Part shown: piece by piece, positions 45,270-57,553 of the stretch
How the letters are laid out: every line of letters begins with the position of its first letter
Numbering within the stretch: the stretch's first letter is position 1
Assembly (NCBI GenBank): GCA_914767715.1
Contig: OU612071.1
Coordinates: 27,153,681 to 27,217,680, forward strand
DNA from: Membranipora membranacea
Lineage: Eukaryota; Bryozoa; Gymnolaemata; Cheilostomatida; Membraniporidae
Direction: 5' to 3'
Length of the DNA stretch: 64,000 nt
Made by a program: the position numbers and the translations under genes
Notes under the pieces: model-generated
The model's database searches: none
What the model was told of the DNA's origin: nothing
The model's input: the letters and a program-made list of their open reading frames with translations, nothing else

Positions 45270-45413
45270 CTACTAATGTTAAGGGATATTAATAATATGC
45301 TGATAAAGTGAAAACTATTTTTAGCTAGGCGCAGAGCAGCCCAATACTGACAAGCTTCCAGATTGAGGTACCAGGAACCTTTTAGCAAACTTACATGAGT
45401 TGACACAACTTAC

Positions 45414-45581
45414 TTTTATGTGGGCACTCTCCTCCTTGTGGGTTTGAAGTTTTGTTGATAAGAGTGATTCGTTGTTGTAAGGAATGGTATGGTGGGTCTA
45501 GAAAGAGCTGGCTAGGCATTGTGAAGCAGTCTGAGTGTCTGCCACAATGACAGGGGTAGTCACCTCCTCCTGCATTGTCAT
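45414..45581 (-). pseudogene. possible first exon of the same cluster, with a stop
   Basis: An ATG at 45581 opens MTMQEEVTTPVIVADTQTAS, a TAG interrupts 20 codons later, and the frame then runs to a strong donor (CATAAAA|GTAAGT). It would feed the KKAVQQQ exon. The in-frame stop suggests a dead copy or that the coding frame is another one. Confidence 0.3.
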
Positions 45582-45852
45582 TCTCGATGATGGTAATGAA
45601 AACCACGGACAGTTGATTCTTGCTAGTTGATATGCTACATGTGCATCCTAGCTTGATAGCCTAATATAAAATATAATGCTTCAACCTGCTTGTTGTCCTG
45701 AGGCAAGCCAATAATGAACCCGCTGGAATTAAAATTGGCTCGTTCTATTATTCTTTCAGAATGAGATTGTCATTGCTGACAACTTTATCAGTGGCTATGA
45801 TCAGTACTGGATTGTCACAAGCAAGCCCAGTTAATCTTTTTCCCCTTTACAG

Positions 45853-46188
45853 TACAAATTGGGGTCGTGTTGCAAACTTCCTGTGAGTCAAATACGTAGG
45901 TGCCAGGGTTTGGTTTATAAACCTGCCTGCTTGTCTCCTTCCTCTACAATGTTACCCCCCTTCAAACATTTTGAAGCTTTGAATCTAATAGCTTTTGATA
46001 ACACAGCTCAATGTTTTGACGCTACTGTTGAATGTCCAATAAATGCAACAGATATCAAACAAGTAATGCAGGCCAGGAAGAGCAACACTTGGCACATCCT
46101 GTACCTTAAGCGAAGCAGTTTTGACGTAAAGAATCACTTAGTATCGGTTGGCGAGAATATTCCTACAAAAAATGGATATATTGGATAA
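45853..46188 (+). CDS. possible plus-strand exon, Cys-containing, unknown product
   Basis: A very good acceptor (cttttttcccctttacag-like tract) precedes an open frame of 111 codons: YKLGSCCKLPVSQIRRCQGL, then HFEALNLIAFDNTAQCFDAT, then KSNTWHILYLKRSSFDVKNH, ending at a TAA. The frame and acceptor support a terminal exon or a retained coding remnant. It faces the minus-strand cluster. Similarity to 42665-42916 around the CFD-x-TV motif is visible. Family not recognised. Confidence 0.4.
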   Translation, partial: YKLGSCCKLPVSQIRRCQGLVYKPACLSPSSTMLPPFKHFEALNLIAFDNTAQCFDATVECPINATDIKQVMQARKSNTWHILYLKRSSFDVKNHLVSVGENIPTKNGYIG

Positions 46189-46416
46189 AACATTTCCAGT
46201 ATACGTAACAGGATTATTTTTAACATATCAAGGTCTTTTTTCAACAGATGAGCTTTTCACATAAAACTGCCTGGAGCAGCATTTAAAACGAGCACACTGC
46301 AAGGCAGAATATCTGTGATCAGTCATCCAGCATAGCTGATTGTATAACTTGATGTCTAAATAATTATAGTGAGTAAATTAATGATGTAAACCAAGGACTA
46401 AACTGCTTTTCTTTAG

Positions 46417-46577
46417 CACCACATAATTATCTGAACAAAGACAACAAAATTGATTATTACTCACAGTTTCCATTTTTTCAGCCTGAGAATACAGACAAAT
46501 ACTTTCTTCTTTTTATTGACAACCAATGTCATCTCATTGGAAATGTTTTGCACTCAGTGCCAGAAAAAAAAAATTGA
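46417..46577 (+). CDS. possible plus-strand exon, unknown product
   Basis: A strong acceptor (aactgcttttctttag) leads into 52 open codons: PHNYLNKDNKIDYYSQFPFF, then ENTDKYFLLFIDNQCHLIGN, ending VPEKKN and TGA in an A-rich tract. Good coding character. It could be the 3' exon of the same plus-strand gene as 45853-46188 if that frame has a hidden donor. No domain recognised. Confidence 0.38.
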
Positions 46578-48559
46578 AAAAAAAAAGAAACAGAAAGGAA
46601 ATAATATCATCAATGTTGGTGAAGTTGATGATATATGCTTGAATAGTAATGTTTTAAATAAGCTGAACTTCCCTTTAAGTGATCAGCATATACCCCTAGA
46701 GAAACTGGTAGCAGCATTAAGTCAACCTTGAGACTATCTTCAATAATAAAATTCAGTATGACGTATCACCAAGAAATATGAACCGAATGGCTGCCTAGTG
46801 CTCAGTGGGCTAATAACCCTGAAGAATTCCTGTAATCAGATTGCTCGGTCTTCTATTTTCTATGGCCGTTTAATAAGGGTACCGCATCATCAGCATAGTA
46901 TAAATTGAAAATTTTTGTGTTATCTTCCGATCCGATGAGGCAATCCCTCATATTACTGTCATTGATTTTTTCTCTTTTTTTTCACATCATAAATTTTCTG
47001 ATTGAGTGGGTATCCAAGTTGTGTTCTGCTTTTGCCGGTTATCTGGTTCACTCGACCGTGTAGCTGGTCACATACCTTCAACCTGGCTGTTGTTGATTCT
47101 TTAGCCAATCGTATATCTTCGGCAACGCCCTGGCGATGCCATGCCAAGAGTCTCCAGGAGGGATTCTTTACCATACCACTTGTGCTCAGAATTGTTCGTA
47201 TCGAACAAAAAATCTCTGAATTAAAAATATTTTCTATATTAAAAGTATGCGGTAACTCTAAGGCATAGCTTATATTATGATCTTCAAAAAATAATAGCTT
47301 TATTTAGGTGATGTCATGTCCATTTCATACTAGTATACATGGGTATTGGTTTTAAATTAAATCAGATATTGAAAGAAAAGTTTAAATTGCCTTGTTTTTG
47401 CCTATTCTCTCTATAGCAGTGCGGAGGCTATACAAAACCTCTAGTAAGGTATAATTGTACTAGTTTAGCATGTTCGATAGGGGATGAGAACTGGCTCGGC
47501 AGCGGTTATCTTTATTGTTAAAAGTTTGTACCCTGTGACATAAAAATGCACATTTACAAATTATGAAACTTATTATGGGTGTAGTTCTCTGTTAATTAAT
47601 AATAACAAAAATCTTTAATTTGATTTTAAATTATGCTGCCGATAAATTCCTTAGCAATCAAGTGGACATATATTGAAAAACTGTAGCCTGTGAAAGTAAG
47701 AGTAGTAGTATAATTAAACTTACAAAATATTTGCCCTCTCATAGCCTAAATAATGCGTAACTAGATAGTGATGTATAGTTAGAATAATATACTGGAACGT
47801 GGCTTCACCTGTTGAAAAACATACGTTAATTAAAAACATGAATTGTGAAGCAAATTAACATGGACACTACAATCCTCATGATCAAAGACAACAGAAAGGA
47901 AATATAATATAAAGCCATAATACAATACCATCGGAGTACTGATAATATGTAACACAGAAAATTAAACAAGATAAACAAAATTGCATGAATGAACTTACTG
48001 AATGAGTAGAGCCATGCTCCGCATGAACATAAATCCATGATGCTATAGTTGAACTACATGTTGATCGTTTGCTTAATACACATGTAGAAAGTAGTAATGT
48101 GTAATATATTGGATATGATATTCTGTAGAAATAAAATCAGCAGCAGACTTTATCAACTGACTTGAAAGTGGCCTCAGGTTGACCTGATAATACCTATTTT
48201 TAGTCCTGTGCGGTTTTACGAACTAGAGACTACACAAAGGATAGCGATAGAAATGAACAAGGTATTACCACAAGGGGTCAAAGGACAGTAAAACAGGATG
48301 TAACTGTGTAAAGGCTTGCAATAAAAAAATTATGGCATGAATCAGATCACTAATACTGATACATCCCCGGGATGGGGTTAACAGAAGACTTCTGATGTCA
48401 AATACATGTTTGATAATAGTGCTCGAGTTACCTAGACTAATTATTCTATATATATATATATACTATACTATAAGGGCCAGGCCATGGGTCAGTGAATCAA
48501 TATGCGTCATTTGAAATTTGCACGGGAATCCGGTTGTTTATATACCCTGTTATAACTAC
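46578..48559. other. mostly non-coding stretch
   Basis: A minus-strand ORF at 46959-47174 (WRLLAWHRQGVAEDIRLAKE) has some coding character but no splice context. A (TA)n run occurs at about 48449-48463. Nothing else is supported. Confidence 0.35.
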
Positions 48560-49140
48560 TTACTGGTTATCCACAGGCACCAGGAGTGCCAGTCGTTGGA
48601 CACTGCGATTCACTATGGTGTCCTTGGCACCGGTATACTCAATGGACTTACCACAAACATGTTTATAGTTCTTATAGCAGACTGAAACTCTTCTTACCTT
48701 TCCATCAGTGCAAGTGCAAGTGCAAGTTTGTATTGCTTGCCCAGCATATTTGATTCCATGACAAGTACTACGTCACCTACCTGTAAATCTCTATACTCTC
48801 GGAACCACTTACTCTGAGCTATGAGAGTTGGGACATTAAGCTCCTGCCATCTGGACCAGAAGTCATCTACCACACTTACCACTAGCTGCATCCTTGAACC
48901 CGCGGAGCGTCGTGCTCCCATGAGCCGGGTTTTTGGCAAAGGGGGGCCCAATCAGCAGATAATCGGGTGTTAGGATTGATATAGCTGAATCGTTCCAGGC
49001 AAAGTGCCAAGTGGATGTTCATTGATGATGTTGCTCACATCATAGCATACGGTCGAGAATTCACTTGCTGACAGTCTTTTCTCGCCAACAGAGAACCTCA
49101 GGCACTTTTTAATACCCTTTATGAGATCTCTTTGACATTG
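48560..49140 (-). mobile_element. BEL/Pao retrotransposon fragment, integrase C-terminal end
   Basis: Three frames carry the conserved tail of BEL/Pao pol in order. First NIINEHPLGTLPG with an upstream helix, then ILTPDYLLIG, then FWSRWQELNVPTLIAQSKWF with YRDLQVGDVVLVMESNMLGK. Last is a short DGKVRRVSV piece that runs to a TAA at 48560-48562. The FW-x-RW ... W ... GDVVLV block is diagnostic. Frame changes fall in the GGGCCCCCC tract (about 48945) and in a (TTGCAC)n slippage tract (about 48715). The protease, RT and RNase H parts and both LTRs are missing from view. Confidence 0.78.
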
Positions 49141-49489
49141 TCCTCAGTAGCCATGATGAGAAAAGTTTACCTTGTACGAAGATGATGAGGATGTGTTGTC
49201 TGGAGTCACTAACCGTTCTCCAAATATTTTGGGATGTCATGAATCAGATCACTAATACTGATACAATAATAATTTTGTTGGACTTTCACATATTCTAAAT
49301 TGGAAATGAATTGCATCTTCAAAATAGTTGTGTATCTTGATGATTGTCCTATTCACAAATAGGGACTTGGAGTTGATTACCACAGATAATGCTGGAGTGC
49401 TCACCTGCAAAGATAAGGCTTCAGCTTAAAATTGTGCGTGCACAATGCGGAGTGTAGGAATTTAAACAGACTTGATACAAAAGCCAATA

Positions 49490-49810
49490 ATATTACACGC
49501 TGATCTAAGAAACACTACCAGGCGACTGATCGTGCTGATCGTGGTTGATTCATCCAGCATAATGCATAAGCGCTGGCAGTTTTTTCATTGTTGAATCTCA
49601 AACAATTTTTTAACATACCTTCCATTATGCTATCTATTATAGCGGTTCCAGCATATCTAGAATGCACAAAAGTGCCTACATGTTGCAAGTTACAGTACTC
49701 ATGATAAGAAACAAATGTTCGATTGTTTTGAGCCACAGCATATGCTGATTGAATCAGTCTCTCAGTGGTCACAAAATTGTCCGTTGTGTTGTTCCCTGAA
49801 ACCCTCTTTC
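49490..49810 (-). mobile_element. hAT-type transposase fragment (DUF4371 / KIAA1586-like)
   Basis: The upstream frame reads TTERLIQSAYAVAQNNRTFV, then HSRYAGTAIIDSIMEGM. After a frameshift around the FNNEK residues the next frame gives LCIMLDESTTISTISRLVVF. The order A-x-x-VA-x-x-x-R-x-F, then L/VHSRY-x-x-x-IID-x-I, then ML/IDESTTIS is typical of hAT-derived DUF4371 transposases, the Asp-Glu being part of the catalytic core. About 105 residues remain. The zinc finger, dimerisation domain and TIRs are not seen. Confidence 0.75.
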
Positions 49811-50630
49811 AACTGTTCTTTCTGTGCCATTCAGAATCTCTTCAGCCTCAATATATGTTGCAGATTTTTTTGGTCATAAATCTTACGACAAATAGATGCC
49901 TTCTGCTATATCATATCAACACTGCTACCAGATATACAACCCATCACTTATTGGCTATGGATGTACACCTCCTCTTGATCAACTTTGAGGGCGCTCAACT
50001 CCTTAGATACTCCCTACATTTGTCTCCTGTAAATAAGCAAATTGCAGTGTAGGTTTATCAGATCATTGTTGGCTTGTATAAGTGTCATGCGTATTAAAAA
50101 TAAAATAGTTGCAGCTTAAGTTAGCAGAGTTTCTTCATTTTGAACTATGTTGGGCAAGATAGGGTCGATGCAGTTTCTGAACTATTCTCACCATTTAGGG
50201 TTTAATGCCTCTATAAATAAATATAAATTATTATTTCACATGTCATATCACATAATGGGAAGAACTTACGATGTAGAATTTATGATTTCTGGCACTGGAA
50301 GCAAAGCTGTATACCCTTCCTCCACGAGAATTGTATAATGCACTCAACCTAGAATTTTGGGAACAATACCACTAAATAGGAACAGGATTGTATTATTTAG
50401 TTTTACTGTGCTGTTAATAAGTCATGTATGTCTTATCCAAGCTCTACTCCTACCAGGACCTCACTAATTGTGGTAGCCTGACTAAGTATGACAAACTGCC
50501 TTAACAATAACAGCTTGTCCGTCATTAATTATCACTCATTGTGGAAGCTGTTTTGTCCCGCTGTATCTTGATGCTGCATGTTTATGTGTATATTTGGTGA
50601 CAATTTAGCCCATATCCACACTATCCAGAA

Positions 50631-50847
50631 TTATAAATGAATTATTTTTGCCTGTATGACATTCAAAGCCACTCCACCCATTTGAGAATGTTCAGTCCAA
50701 GTTTTTTTTCTCTCGGAGAGCTTCTCCGTTTTCTCCACTATCTTCTCCTGACGGGCAGCATCCATATTTAACTGGATGCTAGCCTTGAAGTCAGCTGCGC
50801 CTTTCTCCCGCAGTCTCTGATATTCATCATAGCTTCCTTCGGACAGA
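50631..50847 (-). CDS. terminal exon encoding a charged coiled coil
   Basis: An excellent acceptor (ctttattaatactatttctag) is followed by an open frame to TAA at 50631-50633: LSEGSYDEYQRLREKGAADF, then KASIQLNMDAARQEKIVEKT, then EKLSERKKTWTEHS. It is rich in Lys/Glu with heptad-like spacing. It follows two other plausible minus-strand exons at 51024-51210 and 51839-52015. No family recognised; either a host gene or a transposon accessory protein. Confidence 0.45.
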
Positions 50848-51023
50848 CTAGAAATAGTATTAATAAAGAGATGTTAAGGTATTACCATATCACAGATATA
50901 AATCATTCAGTTTTCCGTATAATTGTATAAAGTAATTGCCTTGTTCACCACCAAGTAAATTTTTTTTTTTCAAATTCAAAGTTTACTTTAAAATGTTGGC
51001 TGAGAAGAGACAGCTATATCGGC

Positions 51024-51210
51024 TCAAGTCAATCTGTATTTAATAATACATTCGATAGCACCACTGCTTTCTAATAAAAATGTGAACATTCTTGATCTGG
51101 TATAGTATTCAGCTAGAGGATAAAGTTCCCTGGAGCCACTCTTAACCGCAATATTCAGAGTTTTATTAACCTCATACTCAACTCGATGTAATGCCACTGC
51201 TGCATCTTTC
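51024..51210 (-). CDS. possible exon, unknown
   Basis: An open frame with good coding composition (DAAVALHRVEYEVNKTLNIA, then YPLAEYYTRSRMFTFLLESS) ends at a TGA. A possible acceptor is tattcatgaaag. Because it ends in a stop it would not join the downstream coiled-coil exon, so the two are different genes or this is decayed. Confidence 0.3.
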
Positions 51211-51838
51211 ATGAATAATGACACTTATTGGAGATTTATCACTCATGGTCTCCGGAAAGTCTTCTGCTATCGCTTTATGCCTTTCACCATGACATCATCG
51301 ACAATTCTAGACAAATTTGACTCTTGGCAAACTATCTCAATCACTGCAATGCAATACAAGACATGTAGTCCTACATATTTTATATCCTGAGTTGCCTCTT
51401 GCCATTTAACTATACTGCTGTTGCAACAAGGTCCGAGTAAACAATAAATCTTACTATCCAGGTCTTTATCTACACTACACCATAACCGTGAGGAATAAAT
51501 TCAGGTTCGTCTTTTCCAGTGTTTGCGGATGGATATGGAACCTGGTTGATGCAGAGCTCTCAAACTTTTCAATAATAATATTAGTTTTCCTCGGTTGAAT
51601 ATGAAAATTAACCACCTCAAATTTACTTCTTCAGCATCCAGTTTAATATAATCCTGTCAACTGGGCACCCCTCAATCAGACATAGACAGTTATCTGATTC
51701 CTACATTAAATTTCCTAACTTTAAAACTCTCTTCAGTTAAACGGTCATTAAAACGTGTAATATTTCTATATGCAACACTGACTGCTACCTACAGTTCAAC
51801 AAGCAATATTGAGATATACACCATAAGACAATAACAAC

Positions 51839-52015
51839 TCATCTTAGATGTCCTCTGTCAGCAGGAGAAAATGCAGTAACCTGTAATGCTGTGTCGGTGA
51901 CTTTGATGGTGATCCTGCCAAATCTGCGAGACAGCTTGCCATTACACTGACCGACTTTAGGTAATATGCGTAATGTTGCACAGGATCCTGAAGCACACTT
52001 TACCCCTGTAGGTCT
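51839..52015 (-). CDS. possible exon, unknown
   Basis: A good acceptor (cttctttacatctacag) is followed by RPTGVKCASGSCATLRILPK, then VGQCNGKLSRRFGRITIKVT and TDTALQ. A donor-like CAG|GTTACT lies after TDTALQ; otherwise the frame ends at 51839. The opposite strand is also open, so coding sense is not proven. Family unknown. Confidence 0.33.
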   Translation of the reverse strand, partial: RPTGVKCASGSCATLRILPKVGQCNGKLSRRFGRITIKVTDTALQVTAFSPADRGHLR

Positions 52016-52639
52016 CTGTAGATGTAAAGAAGTGCTGACTGATAACAAGTTCAGTCTGGATCATGATTCATCCAGGTTTCCTGCATTTCCGGTTTGCTTC
52101 ACTTCAACTGGCCCTTTTTGCCTACCACGTGACCAGTGGATGGGGAACAACTCTGACAGGAACAATTGGGTTCAATACTTTACTCACTGCATTGAGTGCT
52201 TATTAGTCAGTTTACGCATGATTAATCATAATTCAACATTACATCTAACTGTACAAGAATTTCGTACAAGGTTCAACATCCTGCCTTCGTACATACAGTT
52301 TCCTTTTGTGCCTGTCGAGAAGATAAAAAACATCATTATTTGTTCCATGAGGCCTGTTTAATCAATTTAAAGACAAGACAAACCTTTTTATTGCTAGGTT
52401 ACGGCTATGAAGAATTGTCTTTATGGAATGTTAAACCGAGAAATTTTCCGATGAACTCGGACAAACTGGCCACCACTATTTCCATGAGCTTCCTCCGCTG
52501 GTATCTTCAGATCGGGGCTTGTGCTTGGTATTGTCTTCCTCCTCAGCTGTATAGCTGTAATTATCAAGTGCATCTGCTCTCTTTGTTTTTCACTGTGTTA
52601 AGAATAAAATTCACAGAGGAACATTGCTCAGTAAAATGT

Positions 52640-53800
52640 CGTATGGCATCAAAAAGAAATTTGGGATATAGTTGGATGTTTAAAATTCAAAAGTCCTACT
52701 ATGGCCCTGTCATCAGCATATTTAAAAGTCTTCATACTATCACTGTTGGATTTGATAAAATCGGTATACACAGATAACAAAATAGGAGATAAAACATATC
52801 CTTGTGGGCAGCCAATGTCACAGCTCAGCTTTCTAGATTGGACATTTTCTACATTAATAAATTGCTGGTGGTCAACGAGAAAAGCTTCAATTAATGACAG
52901 TATATATTGAGGAACAATCATAGCTTTCAGCTTTAAATCTTGGGTACAATAGTGTTGGAAGCGGATGTAAAATCAAAAAATAAAATCCGAGCAAAACTTG
53001 ATTGTTGTTCCAGGTGATACCGTTAAAAATAGTCGATGCTAATCCAAGCCGCTTTGGTTCTTTTTGTATGCAAATTGACAGTCATCTATGACTATAAAAC
53101 TTTAACTATAAAGTCTTGATTTTAAAATTTGTTCAAAACACTTCATAGCTACAACAGATGTTAGCGCTATTGGTCTGTAGTCATTATTGCAAGATTGTGT
53201 TCTGAAGGCTGATAACTTCCATAAATTTGAGTTCAAGATATTAAACATAAATTAAACTTTTGACAAAAAATAGGAGCAAGTTCAAAGTAACATTCCTTCA
53301 ATACTCTGGTTTTCTGGACCAGCTGTCTCGTGTCGGGTGTAGCGTCTGAACTGCTCTCTTAAATCATATTATATGCTGATAGCAGGTGGTTGATTTGGGA
53401 CCAGGTGGGTCAGAAGGCTCAGCTGCTGCTGCTTTAGTTAGATGAGGATTGTTGAATATTGTTTAGAATCGGTTGAGATCATGTGCTAATTCTGTCTGCT
53501 CGGTTGGTTGCATCAGGTCAAAGTTACTAGTGGCTTTACTGGTGAGGTTTGACATCGATTTGATGCCCTTCCATGCCAGCTTGATATTCTGTTGACATTT
53601 ACCCAGTCTTATTTTTGTATTCCAGTTTCTCTTTTTGGATTAGTATTTTTATTTCCGATAGAAGTTCTTTCATTCTCATTTTATTGTTGTTCTTCATGGC
53701 TTTGTGATTGGCATCTAACAGCTTTTTAATCTCCCTTGTTATCCATGCCTTTTGATTGGTGATTGTATTAAACTGCATGGTGGTTTAGTTCGAGCTTACA
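52640..53800 (-). mobile_element. Rex1/Babar-like (CR1-superfamily) LINE, decayed
   Basis: Read along the minus strand it gives, in several frames: ITREIKKLLDANHKAM (linker after the endonuclease), then AWKGIKSMSN, then NDYRPIALTSVVAMKCFEQI (RT motif 1-2 region). Then come FLVDHQQFINVENVQ, IGCPQGYVLSPILLSVYTDF (motif B) and MKTFKYADDRAIVGLL (YADD catalytic motif). The layout matches Rex1/Babar LINEs. There are many stops and frameshifts, and the 3' end is cut off after YADD. Confidence 0.82.
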
Positions 53801-53959
53801 ACAAAGTAACATAATTCAAACACCAGGGGACCCAAGAAATTTGTTCTATGTATGAAAAGTTCTAAATACGAAAAAGCGACTTGCGTGCTTTTCAATGGAT
53901 GTGGGGCGCACATGGGGGATTACCAAACAGACTTTCTTTTCAAAATGAAGAGATAATAT

Positions 53960-54980
53960 ATTATTAATTGTACTGTAGAAATGAAAATAAAACCGTTGAC
54001 AGTAATAACAAATCGATTTATAGTTTCTTGCCTATGAAAGTCAATATCGTCCTCATCGATGTCAGTTCTTTCTCAGCATTTGGTTTACTTTCATCAATAG
54101 CTATGGCAGCTATTGCCTCGTCATATGTTAGAGGGGCAGTCTCCGTGAAAACATCAACATTTTCATTCGCATCCTCGACAGTGTTTGAGTCTCAAGACTA
54201 GGTCACCTGCTGTATTTTATCCTGGTCAGTGATCTTATCCGATACCAGCACACACTCATCAACATCAACCAGCTCCCCTGAAATAATAAGAAAATATCCA
54301 TTATGATACATGGATGTGGATAGGCAATTTGGTTTTTGTATGCTAGATCATGATCTGCTTTATTAGCAACAATCACCTGAACATGGAGTTGCCTTCCTCC
54401 TTTGTCAGCCAAGACAACTCGTGCTTTCACAAGCTTTTTGTGGTCAAGACTCTGTTAAAAAAATCTTTTTACTCACCTCCAGAAGGGATATCATCATGAT
54501 CATCACGAGAAAGGGAGGCTAGAAGTACTGAGAGTTCTCCGGCAGGAAGATTGGCTGGAGAGGAAGAACCGAAGAACCATTCTTGAAGCAGTTGTTGATA
54601 GCGTCAGCACTCACTCTATTCCATACAGTTTTGGTGACTCTCAGATCCTGTAGGATGCTGAGAGCTGCTTAAGGTCCTTTATTTATGAGTGTCTCTATGG
54701 TCGACTATCATCTATAGGCTTAGATTTCTATAGTGGAACTTGAATAGCCTTATTATACCCTGATCCATCGGCTGCATTACAGAGGTACAGTTGTCTACTA
54801 ACATCAGTACTTTCCGACCTTTTACTAGCATCTCCCTGTCAAAGTCAAAGTAGGTCAGTAGTATTTTCTTTGTATTCTGTTGCTTTATCAGGGTGAACAA
54901 TATTATAGTCTCTTTCATTGTGATCTGATACAAACTTAACGCACACGTGCCTTTGCTTGTCCCCTGGGCAAACATATTAA
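53960..54980 (-). mobile_element. pogo/Tigger-type DDE transposase, C-terminal half, decayed
   Basis: The frame at 54712-54975 contains FDREMLVKGRKVLMLVDNCT directly joined to MQPMDQGIIRLFKFHYRN. In intact Tigger proteins about 25-30 residues (histidine and flPpntTs region) separate DNC from QPMDQG, so there is an internal deletion. Farther down the strand follow VTKTVWNRVSADAINNCFKN, then GELVDVDECVLVSDKITDQD, then PLTYDEAIAAIAI, the usual order of Tigger C-terminal motifs. Several frames are used and the DNA-binding half is absent. Confidence 0.78.
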
Positions 54981-54999
54981 TTTTGTATTACTATTCTTC

Positions 55000-57550
55000 T
55001 ATTATTATTATATCAAACAATGGTTATTATTCATTATCGAGAAATGAAAACAGATCAGATAATAGAATTTACAGGAAAGGGGTACTTGAACTCTCAGTTC
55101 AGCATTTTTAAGTTCGTCATTTGGCTTCATAAAGTAGCCGGTCTTTGGAATCCCGTAAAACACAGTACATAGCTTGCATAAAATAATTTATTTTGCAACG
55201 GCTAAGGGCCACTACTTGGCCAACATTCTGCAATTATTTTCTTCCTGCTTGATAAATTTGATTTTGGTCAAGCTGAGAGCGTACTAGCACTACATTTCTT
55301 CCTAGTTACTAAATAATGTTCTGTTTTATCCGCTGCTCAGGGTTAAATTTATCCCAATGATATTTTGGTATAGCCAAGTGACTGCAATTTGTGTTTCGTG
55401 TGAGCTTATTTTTGAGCCCAATTAAGGCTCTTTCCAAATTTTTTCTCTGCTGTTCTGGCCGGTTGGTTATAGAGTTGCCATGAAGCATGTCAAGCACATC
55501 AACAACTTAAGCTTATATATCATTAAAGCCTGGATGAGGAGCCTTTCCTGTCATTTATGGAAAGTGGCTGTTTTCTTTGAAAATTATGCCGACGATATGT
55601 GGTCATAATTGAATAATCATAGAATTATTATCGTCACCCTATAAATTCGGTATGGCCACTTCGGTTCATAAATCGGTCATACCCACTTTGGTTAAGATAA
55701 TATATTTTGTTAGGAAACTTGCTCATCTCAGTGAGCCACATTCGTACTTCTTCAAATTTATTAAGTACTTTCTTCTGAATTTCCATAGTACTTAAAGTAA
55801 GTCCATCCATCGGTTAAAATTCGGATTTTCAACCGCTGACTGGGATTTGACTGAGGAAGCAGGTTTGCAGAAACGTACAGAAGTACTGTTTTTAAATTTA
55901 CAGTTTTACAGATTTATTTATGATCCACTGTTGACATACCCTGAGGTATTATATAAAACAGTTGACAAGCTCCGGTAAAAGATGAAATTGGATATCATAA
56001 ATATTTTGTAGCACCATCAAGGAAAAAAGATTTTCTGCGTTTTGCAGTATTCGCCTTGACTAGAAAATTTCCCTTCAGTCGACTTGAATGTCTATACTGT
56101 GAAAGAGATATATCAACAATTTCAACGTCAGAGTTACTTGAAGTTTGGCTCCCAACAATCTCACAGTCTGATTTGCTCAGGCAGATGACTTCACCACTCA
56201 TCCAATGTATGTATGACTGTATGAATGAATGTATGGGTTCATGGGCATGTAGAGGGGTATTATATATATATTATCTATGATAGCAAAAATATTATTAATT
56301 ATCAACTATTAAAAAATTTTAGTTCTTGGTGTAAAATTAAATGCGTAATTCATCGAGAACATAATTACATATTGCGTAGTTGTCATGCACCTTCTAGAAT
56401 GGTTGCTTCATCACCTTCGCTTTTTATGCTGAAGTGATGGCAGATACAGCATGCAGTATGCAATGGCCATCTGGTGGACTGCATAGCACGATCTATGGAA
56501 GAAGAACAAACGCTCAGAAATCAACAATGAGAGTTAGTTGGACACAGAACAATTTGATCTACTGACTCTCTGCGAATTTTTAGTGATTGCCAATCTTGGT
56601 CATACATAAATTCTGCTATGCTATCGTATTGGGAATTATTTCCAATTTATGACTTGATGTAATTTAATAGTTTTTCCTTATACAGAGACTAGATTATCGT
56701 GGAGTACTCGAGGATGGGTCCACAGATAATTATATTGATACTTTTCTTGTGGCAGTCTTAGTTTTCTTGAGGGATCTTATAAGCATATGTAGGGTGTTTG
56801 TTGCTTTTCTTCAGATGTCTATGATATGGCGTCGAAGGATAATATATTGTTAATAAGGACGCCTAGATATTCGATCAAATCCACTGATGTGAGCTAGAAT
56901 TAGTTCATGATATGGTTTGGGTTCAATTCGGGATAGGTCTCAAAGGTCAAGTTATTCACATTGTCTCGAATTTAATTCCTTCGAACTTCATTTGCTGGTG
57001 CATGTCATAAATAATCATTATCGAAGATCAATGTTACAGCGCCCATGTAGATATCTCATACGCTGATGTGAGTAAGTGGACTGATATGATAATATCCAAG
57101 CAAAATGTCATGATGAAGGCTGAAGATAGGCTGCTCTGATGCTATAGGTTACTGATATTCATGGCGTTGAAATTGGACAATCAATAGTAGCTTGTCACCA
57201 GTAGCTGCAAAATCTGCAAGCTCTTGATTTAATGTGTTATTAAATTTAAATGAGATTTCTGACTATATTTTAGATCAACTGATGTTTAACAGTATAATCG
57301 CTTTCTGTACAGCTTTTCCAAAAGTTATAATCGGTATAATAATAGATTAGAGTTTCATTCTAAGTGATCATAAAGATTGCCTTAGCATTAGAGTGGCAAT
57401 TATTTGATATTCAGTTTAGTAATGTCAGTGACTGTGCTCTGTATTATCTGATATTGGTGTCGGTGGTCTGGTCTCTATTTCATGAACAACAGGTGTCCCT
57501 AGAAAGGTCCTGATTTAGGTCATCAACACAGATATAACCACAAATATCAG
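55000..57550. other. no supported gene
   Basis: Short minus ORFs at 55309-55497 and 55995-56201 have some coding character (for example CSHLAIPKYHWDKFNPEQRI) but no splice signals or recognised motifs. The remainder is AT-rich and featureless. Confidence 0.35.
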
Positions 57551-57553
57551 ATT

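Noticed and set aside
51966-52777. Two long plus-strand ORFs (131 and 145 codons)
   Set aside because: They overlap minus-strand LINE sequence and an exon with better splice support; no motif is recognised in the plus frames.
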